Assembly: GCA_900757295.1 (NCBI GenBank)
Contig: CAAENH010000048.1
Span: 1-19,129, forward strand
From: Bacilli bacterium
GTDB lineage: Bacteria; Bacillota_I; Bacilli_A; RF39; UBA660
Reading direction: 5' to 3'
Length of the DNA stretch: 19,129 nucleotides
Below are positions 1-6,900 of this stretch, one piece after another; the first letter of the stretch is position 1; every line of letters starts with the position of its first letter. A program made the translations under genes and the position numbers. The notes below the pieces were generated by a model, which was not told the DNA's origin, searched no databases, and saw nothing but the letters and a program-made list of their open reading frames with translations.

Positions 1-53
1 TTAATAGAAAAAACATAAAAAAACCTTGTAAATACTGAATTGAATAGGGTTTT

Positions 54-83
54 ATGACAAAAAAGTTTCAAATGTTGCACTAA
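54..83 (+). other. possible 9-residue leader peptide ORF
   Basis: ATG at 54 opens a nine-codon frame (MTKKFQMLH) that stops at 81-83. Only a weak AGGG-like sequence lies just upstream. It is of interest because its last codons overlap the left arm of the inverted repeat at 74-120 and a strong terminator follows at 167-200, the order expected of a translated attenuator. It may equally be chance in AT-rich DNA. Confidence 0.15.
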
Positions 84-120
84 TAAGACTACTAATCTGA
101 ATAGTTTACGAAAGTGCAAC
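74..120. repeat. 7-bp inverted repeat with nested stem
   Basis: GTTGCAC at 74-80 is perfectly complementary to GTGCAAC at 114-120, and ACTA/TAGT inside the loop can pair too. It could be an RNA hairpin ahead of the 167-200 terminator, a protein-binding site, or part of an oriT. Nothing in the sequence decides between these. Confidence 0.4.
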
Positions 121-166
121 CAAAATAATGAATGTTTATATTGAATGAAATGCTACAGTTAATAGG

Positions 167-200
167 CATTACCGAAAAAAAGGTAATGTTTATTTTTTTT
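167..200 (+). terminator. strong intrinsic terminator in the 5' non-coding region
   Basis: CATTACC (167-173) and GGTAATG (182-188) form a perfect 7-bp stem with a GAAAAAAA loop, followed by a T-rich tract TTTATTTTTTTT (189-200). No gene ends just before it in this window. It either ends a transcript from upstream or attenuates the leader of the initiator operon. The 335 bases before the first gene otherwise hold only the repeats listed separately; no convincing promoter was seen. Confidence 0.75.
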
Positions 201-235
201 AGGCAAAAGTAAAAAAATAGAGCAAAAAATGCCAA

Positions 236-272
236 TTTTAAAATAGGTCTAAAAATTAACCCTATTTTAAAA
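236..272. repeat. perfect 12-bp inverted repeat
   Basis: TTTTAAAATAGG (236-247) is perfectly complementary to CCTATTTTAAAA (261-272), with a 13-base spacer. No T-tract follows on the plus strand, so it is not a plus-strand terminator. Lying 64 bases before the first gene, it may be an operator or a replication or processing hairpin. Each arm carries an ATTTTAAAA core; the full ATTTTAAAAT palindrome at 235-244 recurs at 2369-2378. Confidence 0.5.
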
Positions 273-335
273 AGTAGCAAAAAAAGACAAAAAAACATAA
301 AAAATAAAGAAAAATCAAGTAAAGAGGTGATTAAA

Positions 336-440
336 ATGTGGAAATTTATTTTAGGTTTTATTTTAGGAGCTGATTTTGCAATAATTTTATATGCAATAAT
401 TCTTGTTGGCAAAAGGAGTGATTCTCAAGATGAACAATGA
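336..440 (+). CDS. DUF3789-like single-pass membrane mini-protein
   Basis: A 34-residue protein beginning MWKFILGFILGADFA and ending in a polar tail. It is nearly all one hydrophobic segment (residues 2-24) followed by KRSDSQDEQ. The start pattern and size match the DUF3789 mini-proteins common in Firmicute conjugative elements; their function is not known. A clear ribosome binding site AGAGGTGA (323-330) lies five bases before the ATG. The end overlaps the start of the replication initiator by 11 bases, so the two are probably translationally coupled. Family assignment rests on recognition of the short motif only. Confidence 0.7.
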   Translation: MWKFILGFILGADFAIILYAIILVGKRSDSQDEQ

Positions 441-1236
441 AAATAGAATTGGCTATTATGCAATCATTCCAGCAACAGTTTTATTTAATGAAAAAATCAA
501 AGCGAACGAAAAATTACTATACGCAATAATAACAGTTTTATCTAACAAAGAAGGATATTGTTTTGCTTCCAATAGTTATTTAGGAAATTTGTTAAATGCT
601 AAACCTCATACTATTTCAAAATGGGTATCACACTTAAAAGAATTAGGATTTGTATGTTTAGATATTATTAGGAATGACAAAGGTGAAATTATACAAAGAA
701 GAATTTACCCTAATGATACACCCTATTCGATAAATAGGACATACCCCTATTCGATAGAAAAGACAGAGGGTATGTCCCAAAAAGGACAATATAATAATAT
801 AATAGATAATAATATAAATAATAAGATAGATAGATTATTTAATTATATATTAGATAATGAAAAAGAAGTTCCAGAAGAATTTATAAATGTAGAATACAAT
901 GAAATAATTGTAGCTCTAAAAAGATATGAAATGTTATACTCTAAAGATAGTATAGATTATATGTCTAAAGAAAACCTAGATAAAATTAAGGATATAACAT
1001 ATATTATTGCATTGATGGTGAGGAACAAAATATTCTATTTATCTAATAAAGTTAGTAGAGATAAATTGATTCAATTATATAATGATTGCAAAAATAGAGA
1101 GAATCAATATAAAGGAACAGATAATCAAATTGAAAATTTTATTAACTATTATTATAAAAGCGTAGAAAATGAATTAACGAAGGAAGTAACAAAACCTTCT
1201 TTTTTTATGCCAGATAATAGTGAAATAGAAATTTAA
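430..1236 (+). CDS. winged-helix replication initiator (Rep-like)
   Basis: A 268-residue protein. The ATG at 430 is preferred over a TTG at 403 because AAAGGAG lies just before it (412-418). Residues about 15-90 form a helix-turn-helix of the HTH_36/DnaD-like initiator type: a conserved IPATVLF segment, then helices around NEKLLYAIITVLSN and the recognition part YLGNLLNAKPHTISKWVSHLKE, then a wing. The middle (about 97-135) is Asn/Ile-rich linker encoded by repeats and a C-free AT-rich stretch that looks like an internal origin. The C-terminal half is helical. Such proteins start replication of plasmids and of circularised conjugative elements by binding iterons. A plain transcriptional regulator is the alternative. 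It is coupled to the preceding mini-protein. Confidence 0.7.
   Translation: MNNENRIGYYAIIPATVLFNEKIKANEKLLYAIITVLSNKEGYCFASNSYLGNLLNAKPHTISKWVSHLKELGFVCLDIIRNDKGEIIQRRIYPNDTPYSINRTYPYSIEKTEGMSQKGQYNNIIDNNINNKIDRLFNYILDNEKEVPEEFINVEYNEIIVALKRYEMLYSKDSIDYMSKENLDKIKDITYIIALMVRNKIFYLSNKVSRDKLIQLYNDCKNRENQYKGTDNQIENFINYYYKSVENELTKEVTKPSFFMPDNSEIEI
721..865. other. putative replication origin inside the rep gene
   Basis: Two 12-bp direct repeats CCCTATTCGATA lie at 721-732 and 745-756, exactly 24 bases apart. A perfect 10-bp inverted repeat GGACATACCC/GGGTATGTCC lies at 737-746/768-777, with smaller ones CCTATT/AATAGG (722-738) and TGTCC/GGACA (773-788). From 788 to about 870 the plus strand has no C and almost only A and T, as in a DNA-unwinding element. 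Iterons plus an AT-rich tract inside the initiator's own coding sequence is the arrangement known for several Firmicute theta replicons. No DnaA box was recognised. Confidence 0.5.
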
Positions 1237-1261
1237 TATAAAGTAGAGGGAGGTGTTTGCT

Positions 1262-1281
1262 ATGCCTTATTCGTAAATAAG
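1262..1281 (+). repeat. iteron-like hairpin with a 4-codon mini-ORF
   Basis: CCTTATTCGTAAATAAG (1265-1281) closely resembles the origin repeat CCCTATTCGATAAATAGG (721-738). The two differences in the arms are compensatory, so CTTATT/AATAAG still pairs. A strong site GGGAGGTG precedes an ATG at 1262 that gives only MPYS before TAA. It could be an initiator-binding operator between rep and the next gene, a tiny leader, or the remnant of a deleted gene. Confidence 0.3.
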
Positions 1282-1315
1282 TATAAAGCAAAATTTGAAA
1301 GAAAGGAGAATTTTG

Positions 1316-1633
1316 ATGAAAATTTACAAAGTAATATATTCTAGTGTATATATTGAAGGTGGAGAAAATACAGTTGATGTAAAGGTATTTTTAAACAAAG
1401 ATGTAGCATTAAAGTTTATAAAAAGACAGATCAAAGAAATAAAAAAAGAAGTAGATGATTTGGAAGATTATTGTGTAGATGAAAAAGAAGATTTTTACGA
1501 AAGATATTTAGATGGTCGATCAATGGAAGATTCGGTTTCTATTTATTTAGAAGAAGATGAATCTTATGATGAAATTGAACTACAAGAAGAAAAATTAAGG
1601 CAACAAAAGGAAGAAAAAGAATATGAAATGTAA
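1316..1633 (+). CDS. small acidic protein, unknown
   Basis: A 105-residue protein. The ATG at 1316 is chosen over an in-frame TTG at 1295 because AAAGGAG (1302-1308) lies seven bases before it. It begins MKIYKVIYSS with a likely short beta strand. A lysine-rich helix follows (about 32-45), and from residue 46 on it is strongly acidic, ending in a charged helix rich in Glu, Lys and Gln. Small proteins of this general shape (start MKIY, a central helix, then a YxxGRS-like turn) are common in phages and conjugative elements and have no assigned role. The stop overlaps the sortase start by 11 bases, which places it in the same transcript as the surface module. Confidence 0.6.
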   Translation: MKIYKVIYSSVYIEGGENTVDVKVFLNKDVALKFIKRQIKEIKKEVDDLEDYCVDEKEDFYERYLDGRSMEDSVSIYLEEDESYDEIELQEEKLRQQKEEKEYEM

Positions 1634-2342
1634 AAAAATTTCTATTGTAATACTAGTTTTTGTATTTGTCTTTATATTTTTAATATCTTCTTATATTTTA
1701 CTAAAAGATATGAATGAATTAAGAAAAAACAATGAAGCTACAGAAGAGTTAATTGAAGAAACTATTGAAATAAAAGAAGCATCAAAAGAAAAATACATAG
1801 ATTGGAATTATCTGAAATCAATTAATGAAGATATAATTGCTTGGATAGAAATAGAAGGTACAAATATAAATTATCCTATTATTAAGAATGAAAATAATTA
1901 TTATTTGAAACACTCATTTGATAAGAAATACAATAGTAATGGAGCAATATTTACAACCAATATATTTCCATTTAAAGATGACGAAACTATCGTATATGGA
2001 CATAATATGAAAAATGGTAGTATGTTTTCAAATTTAGGAAAATATCTAAACAAAGAATTTCTTGATTTACATTCTAAATATAAAATATATACAGTAGATA
2101 AAAACTATGAAGCAACAATATTTAGTGTATATTCAATAGGAGTAAATGAAGAAATGCAGAATTTAAAATTGTTAAATTTTGATGAAAGAGTAAAATATTA
2201 TAAAAATATCAGCAAGTATAAAATTGAATATAATGAAAACATAAATAAAATAGTAAAATTATCTACTTGTTCTTATTTAAATGCAAAAACAAGACCTACT
2301 GATCAGAGATATTATATTATTGCTAGTTTGAATCCAATTTAG
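1623..2342 (+). CDS. class B-like sortase
   Basis: A 239-residue membrane-anchored transpeptidase that should link surface proteins to the cell wall outside the membrane. Residues 5-27 form an N-terminal membrane anchor with a basic start. The catalytic domain follows from about 57 (IDWNYLKSINEDIIAWIEI, typical of the class B start). The catalytic residues are all present: His127 in VYGHNM, Cys216 in LSTCSY and Arg229 in DQRYYI. The ATG overlaps the preceding gene by 11 bases and has AAAGGAAG nine bases before it. The likely substrate is the giant adhesin at 3990-9164, whose C-terminal signal is unusual, so this may be a dedicated housekeeper-independent sortase. The family call is firm; the pairing with the adhesin is inferred from neighbourhood. 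Confidence 0.93.
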   Translation: MKCKKISIVILVFVFVFIFLISSYILLKDMNELRKNNEATEELIEETIEIKEASKEKYIDWNYLKSINEDIIAWIEIEGTNINYPIIKNENNYYLKHSFDKKYNSNGAIFTTNIFPFKDDETIVYGHNMKNGSMFSNLGKYLNKEFLDLHSKYKIYTVDKNYEATIFSVYSIGVNEEMQNLKLLNFDERVKYYKNISKYKIEYNENINKIVKLSTCSYLNAKTRPTDQRYYIIASLNPI

Positions 2343-2361
2343 AATAAATTGGAAAAAAGAG

Positions 2362-2390
2362 CTGACAAATTTTAAAATTAGAGTTATTAT
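2362..2390 (+). promoter_or_regulatory. possible sigma-A promoter before the exported-protein gene
   Basis: CTGACA (2362-2367) and TATTAT (2385-2390) each match the vegetative consensus at five of six positions, with a 17-base spacer. The spacer carries the palindrome AATTTTAAAATT (2368-2379), a possible operator. The predicted start would fall near 2397, inside the ribosome binding site GTAGGAGG (2395-2402), giving an unusually short leader, which lowers confidence. Confidence 0.35.
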
Positions 2391-2410
2391 TATTGTAGGA
2401 GGCATTTATC

Positions 2411-3133
2411 ATGGAAAAAAATAAAATCCTTATAATAATAGTAATTTTTATCTTATTAGCTTTAGGAATTATAGGAATCACATATTTTATAACACACAAA
2501 AATGAAAATAAAGAAGAATTAGAAAAATCAAACGAAACAACTACTGTGTTAGAAAATACAATAAGTTCTATTACAAGTGATACCAATATAGCAGTGAATG
2601 AAACTGACGATAATGTAATTGAAGAAAAAGAAGAAAAAACAATTACAGAAACAGATAATGAAAGTGTAGAAAAAGTTGAGAAAAAACAAGAAACACAAAC
2701 ACCCACAAAAACTACATCGACAACTACACAGGCAAAGAGTAATTCATCAAATAATTTAAGTACGTCAAAGAAAGAAAATGTAATGCAAGACACAAGTAAA
2801 ACAACAGTGAATACTAATACTCCGGAAGCTAAATCTACCACTCAATCAACAAGTAGTAAAAATGAACAACAAGAAGAAACTAAAACTGAAACTAAAGTTG
2901 AAAGATGTACTAATAACAACAATCATGGAATGGATGTTGGAAATTCTGGAAAATGGTATAATTCTAAAGGTGAGGCTATTGCTTATTATAATCAACAAAT
3001 AAAATATTGGGGAGAGAAATGGGAAAATAACGAAATAGATAATGATACTTATTATAAAAATTGTCCTTCTGGATATGAAGTGTGGGATTGTATGTATTGT
3101 GGTAAATGGACTATCAACTTTTATTACAGATAA
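2411..3133 (+). CDS. membrane-anchored exported protein with C-terminal Cys/Trp domain
   Basis: A 240-residue protein of unknown function. Residues 5-28 are an uncleaved-looking membrane anchor. Residues about 30-160 are a disordered Glu/Lys/Thr/Ser-rich spacer, apparently to cross the wall. The compact C-terminal domain starts at Cys166 and His172, has a KWYNSKGEAIAYYNQQ helix, and ends with Cys218, Cys227 and Cys230 in CPSGYEVWDCMYCGKW. Four cysteines in 65 residues suggest two disulphides or a metal site; a CxxC lies near the end. Ribosome binding site GTAGGAGG precedes the ATG by eight bases. It sits between the sortase and the adhesin and is followed by a terminator, so it probably belongs to the surface module, but it has no sorting signal. 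Confidence 0.75.
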   Translation: MEKNKILIIIVIFILLALGIIGITYFITHKNENKEELEKSNETTTVLENTISSITSDTNIAVNETDDNVIEEKEEKTITETDNESVEKVEKKQETQTPTKTTSTTTQAKSNSSNNLSTSKKENVMQDTSKTTVNTNTPEAKSTTQSTSSKNEQQEETKTETKVERCTNNNNHGMDVGNSGKWYNSKGEAIAYYNQQIKYWGEKWENNEIDNDTYYKNCPSGYEVWDCMYCGKWTINFYYR

Positions 3134-3148
3134 ATGAAACTATATAAA

Positions 3149-3178
3149 GGTCAAGAATCAGCTCTTGGCTCTTTTTTT
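3149..3178 (+). terminator. intrinsic terminator after the Cys-domain protein
   Basis: GGTCAAGA (3149-3156) pairs with TCTTGGCT (3163-3170) through an 8-bp stem with two G-T wobbles, then CTTTTTTT (3171-3178). An ATG at 3134 could be read through this hairpin, but the real start of the next gene is taken as 3194. Only 15 bases separate the T-tract from that start, so the next gene has no room for a promoter after the terminator. Confidence 0.65.
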
Positions 3179-3193
3179 ATGGGAGGAAAAGTA

Positions 3194-3397
3194 ATGTTAA
3201 AAAAGGTATTAAAAAAAATTGAAAAGTTAAATGCAGATAAAATCAAATTTATAGATGAACAATCTAAAATTCAAAAGAAAATTAATGACATTGAAATAGA
3301 GATAAAAGATTATACTGCAATAAAAAGGGATTATGAAAAAATAGAAAAGAAATTTACAGAACTTACAAAACCTAAAGAGGTAACCAAAGATGAATGA
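3194..3397 (+). CDS. coiled-coil mini-protein (DUF4315-like)
   Basis: A 67-residue protein that is one charged amphipathic helix, MLKKVLKKIEKLNADKIKF and on, with heptad-like Leu/Ile spacing and a polar tail. The ATG at 3194 is preferred over 3134 because GGGAGG (3181-3186) lies just before it and because the longer frame runs through a terminator hairpin. Proteins of this size and look, named DUF4315, sit next to exported accessory proteins in many Clostridial conjugative elements; the match here is by general pattern and position only. It overlaps the next gene by eight bases, suggesting coupled synthesis and perhaps an interaction. Confidence 0.6.
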   Translation: MLKKVLKKIEKLNADKIKFIDEQSKIQKKINDIEIEIKDYTAIKRDYEKIEKKFTELTKPKEVTKDE

Positions 3398-3926
3398 TCA
3401 AGATAAAAAAATATTAGAACTTTATTTAAAGGATGTAAGAAAAAAGAAAATAATTTTCTTAACGATAGTAGTTTCTATTATAACAAGTGTTTTGTTATAT
3501 GGACTTTATGAAAAATATAAAAAAAATACAAATAATGAACAAAATTATATTGAATCAAATGTTGAAGAAAATGTTTCTAATGAAAATAGTATAGAAGAAA
3601 CAAATTTAAATACTGAAAATAAAATTATTGTAGAAAATACTGAAAAAACAGAAGATAACACAAGTTTGATTGTAAAAGAAGATACTAAGCAAGATTCAAA
3701 AGAGGAGAATAAAAAAAATACACAGAATATTAACATATCAAATAACAATAAAAATACAAAAGCAAAGCCAACAAATAAAGATTTTTTATTTACAGATGGA
3801 TACACAATGGAAAACGTAACTCAAGCTGCACAGAGATATTTAAAATCATTTAATGCAAGAGGAGAATGTGTTCCAATAAAAGACAATGAAGGTGTTTATT
3901 TGGGAATGAGAGTAATTTTTTATTAA
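3390..3926 (+). CDS. membrane-anchored exported protein, unknown
   Basis: A 178-residue protein. The first 20 residues are charged and cytosolic (LYLKDVRKKK). Residues about 21-39 span the membrane. Residues 45-130 are a low-complexity Asn/Glu/Thr/Lys spacer. The last 45 residues form a small domain beginning FLFTDGYTMENVTQAAQRYL and ending VYLGMRVIFY, with one Cys in the segment RGECVP. The plan of anchor, long disordered arm and small terminal domain matches the protein at 2411-3133, but the terminal domains are unrelated by eye. The start overlaps the coiled-coil gene, with AAGAGG nine bases upstream. A terminator starts at the stop codon. Function is not recognised; it may assist display or mating-pair contact. 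Confidence 0.7.
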   Translation: MNDQDKKILELYLKDVRKKKIIFLTIVVSIITSVLLYGLYEKYKKNTNNEQNYIESNVEENVSNENSIEETNLNTENKIIVENTEKTEDNTSLIVKEDTKQDSKEENKKNTQNINISNNNKNTKAKPTNKDFLFTDGYTMENVTQAAQRYLKSFNARGECVPIKDNEGVYLGMRVIFY

Positions 3927-3959
3927 AGGGAACTTAATCTTATACCCTTTATTTTTTTT
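3924..3959 (+). terminator. intrinsic terminator before the adhesin gene
   Basis: TAAAGGG (3924-3930), which includes the stop codon of the preceding gene, pairs with CCCTTTA (3945-3951) around a 14-base loop, followed by TTTTTTTT (3952-3959). The adhesin start lies only 30 bases after it with no promoter visible between, so adhesin expression would depend on read-through. Confidence 0.65.
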
Positions 3960-3989
3960 GTGAATTTTTAGGAAAAGGAGATTTTGAAA

Positions 3990-6900
3990 GTGAAAATTAT
4001 GAAAAAATATATGTTAAATAAAAAAGTAATTGCTATGTTACTATTAATTATTACAATGTTAACAAATATCAGTCCTGTATTTGCAGTTTCTGGAAGTGGA
4101 ACTTTTGCAGGAGGACAATATGCTTCTGGAATGTTAACTACAGATCATGCAGCAGGTTCAACTGGCGTTTTAATTAGAAGATTGATAAACAATACTACTG
4201 GAGAAAGATATACCGTTTTTTGTGCTGAACACGGGGTAGATTTCAAAACAGGAAGTTCTTATAATGGGAATTATTATACACCTACAGATGCTACAATAAA
4301 AAGAGCTTGTAAGATTGCTTATTTTGGTTGGTATAAGGACAATGGGGGTTATGTAGTAGATGGAGGAATACTTGCAAATGATATGAAATGGGTAAAGCAA
4401 GCCTATGTTTTTACTCAACAATACATTTGGGAAACTTTAGGACAATCAAATGCTACATTTAGAGATTCAACAGTTCAAGCAAACTATGTAGCATTTAAAA
4501 ACGATATAAATAATAAAATAAATAATATGCAAAAAAGACCTAGTTTTGATGCAACAACTATTGAAATAAATGCTGGTGAAACTAAGGTTTTAAATGATAC
4601 AAATGGAGTATTAGCAGATTATTCAAGTATAGATAATACAAAAGATAATGTGAGATTTCAACATAATAAAGGAGAAAACACATTAACAATTTCAGTATCA
4701 GAAAACTGTACAGTAGAAAGATTAAATATTTCTGATAACCTATTTCAAAGTTGGGGGTTAGTAAAAGAAGAGTCAAAAGATCAGGACACAACAGTATATT
4801 TTTCTTTTAAAACTGGAGTTCAAAATCAATTAATGGCTTTACACTATAATGATCCAGTACCTATGGCAATGAGTTTGAAAATTAACTTATTTGGAAAATT
4901 AGATATTGGAAAAAAAGACAATAAAGGAAATTATGTGCCAGATACAAAATTTAAAATAAGTTACAATGCAGATATGTCTAATCCAATAGGAACATATACA
5001 ACAGGTTCTAATGGAAAGGTATTAGTTGATGAATTAAGACCAGGTACTGTATATATTCAAGAAACTGATGTACCTAAACATTTAGTATTAGATACAACCA
5101 TAAGAAGTGCAATTGTGAAAACAGCACAAACAACATCTTTTGAAGCAACTAACAAGTGGAAACAAGGGCGTATTCAAGTAGTCAAAAAAGATGCTGAAAC
5201 AAACAAAGTTGTAAATAAAGCAGGAACAATTTTTGATATTTCTGATTCTAATAATAAAAAAGTAGCATCTATAACTACAAATGAAAAAGGTATTGCTACA
5301 TCTGAATTATTAGATTATGGTACTTACTATGTAAAAGAATCAACAGCACCCAATAAATATACTATTAAAGTTGAAGTTAGTGAAAATATTGGTGTTGTCG
5401 AAGATGGAAAAACATATCAAATTACTATCGTAAATACTCGTGTAAAAGGTAGTGTAACAATATCTAAAGAAGATACTAAAACAGGAAAACAAGCACAAGG
5501 AGAAGCAACTCTTGAGGGTGCTATTTATGGAATTTATGCAAGAACACCTATACTTGATCCAGCAGATGATACTATGATATATAACACAGATGTGAAAGTA
5601 GCAGAAATGACAACTAATAAAGAATCAAATGCTACAATGAGTAATTTGTATCTTGGAGAATATTATATAAAAGAAATAAAACCAAGTCGAGGATATAATC
5701 TAGATAATACAAAATATAATTTTGATTTAACTTATGAAAATCAAAATGTTAAAGTAGTTACTAAACATGTAACTGTAAAGGAAAGAGTAATTTCACAAGC
5801 ATTTCAAATTATAAAGATTTCAAGCGATGAAGCTGGTGAAGCAGAATTATTGCCTAGTGCAGAATTTACAATAAAAGCACAAAAAGATATTGAAAAATAC
5901 GGATCTTGGGATGCTGCACCAATTACCAAAAATGCAAATGGTGAAACTGCATCAATATTAAAAACAGATTCAAAGGGATATGCAATAAGTGATAGACTTC
6001 CTTTTGGAACTTATGTTGTAAGAGAAACTTTAGTTCCAGAAGATAAATACAAAGTAGAGGACTTTAAAATAGTTATTTCAGAAGATAGTGATAAACCTCA
6101 AACTTGGAGAGTATTTAATGATACAAGTTTCACATCTGTTTTAGCAATAGTAAAGAAAGATGCAGAAACAGAAAAGGTTGTAAAAATAGAGGGTGCATCA
6201 TTTAAAATTAAAAATTTAGATACTAACGAATATTTTGGATATTGGGAATGGAATCCATTACCACACTATGTAAGTACATGGACAACTAATGAAACTGGTA
6301 CAGTAATGACTGGAGATAAATTAAATGTAGGAAATTATCAACTAGAGGAGATTAAAGGACCAAAAGGATATTTAATTAGTTCTCAACCTGTAAAATTTAA
6401 AATTTCATCAAGCTCAGCCTATGAAACATTACCAGATGGAAAAACATCTGTTATTACAGTTGATCAAAAGGATACATCTGTAAAAGGAAAAATTACTGTA
6501 GAAAAATGTGGTGAAGTTTTGACAGATTTTAAGGATGGAAAATTTGTTTACGAAGAGAAGGGACTTGCTAATGCAAAATATGAAGTATTTGCAAGAGAAG
6601 ATATATATGATCCATCAAATGATGGGACAATCATTTACAAAAAAGGAACTGTTGTTGATACTATCATAACAAAATTAGATGGAAAAGGAACATCAAAAGA
6701 GTTACCTTTAGGCGAATATTCTGTAAAAGAGGTAAATGCACCAGAAGGATTTGTTTTAAGTGATGAAGTTAAAAATGTATCTTTAAAATATAAAGATCAA
6801 AATACAGCCATAGTATTTGACAATACTTCATTTACCAACGAAAGGCAAAAAGTAGAAATTAATGTTTACAAAAAAGATGCAGAAAATGATGTTGGACTTT

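Noticed and set aside
1..335. A definite oriT
   Set aside because: Inverted repeats are present but no recognisable nick-site sequence and no relaxase gene nearby, so it is only mentioned as a possibility.
92..412. 106-residue minus-strand ORF over the 5' non-coding region
   Set aside because: Low-complexity Phe/Leu-rich reading of poly-A DNA, opposite the terminator and the start of the mini-protein gene; no ribosome binding site or family pattern.
2323..2841. 172-residue minus-strand ORF opposite the exported protein
   Set aside because: Antisense of an Asn/Glu/Thr-rich spacer, which gives Val/Ser/Phe-rich open frames by codon bias alone. The same holds for the minus-strand frames at 3545-3805, 10163-10408, 12190-12456 and 13802-14050.
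3134..3193. Earlier ATG (3134) for the coiled-coil gene
   Set aside because: The extra 20 codons are the terminator hairpin and T-tract, and the best ribosome binding site is before 3194.
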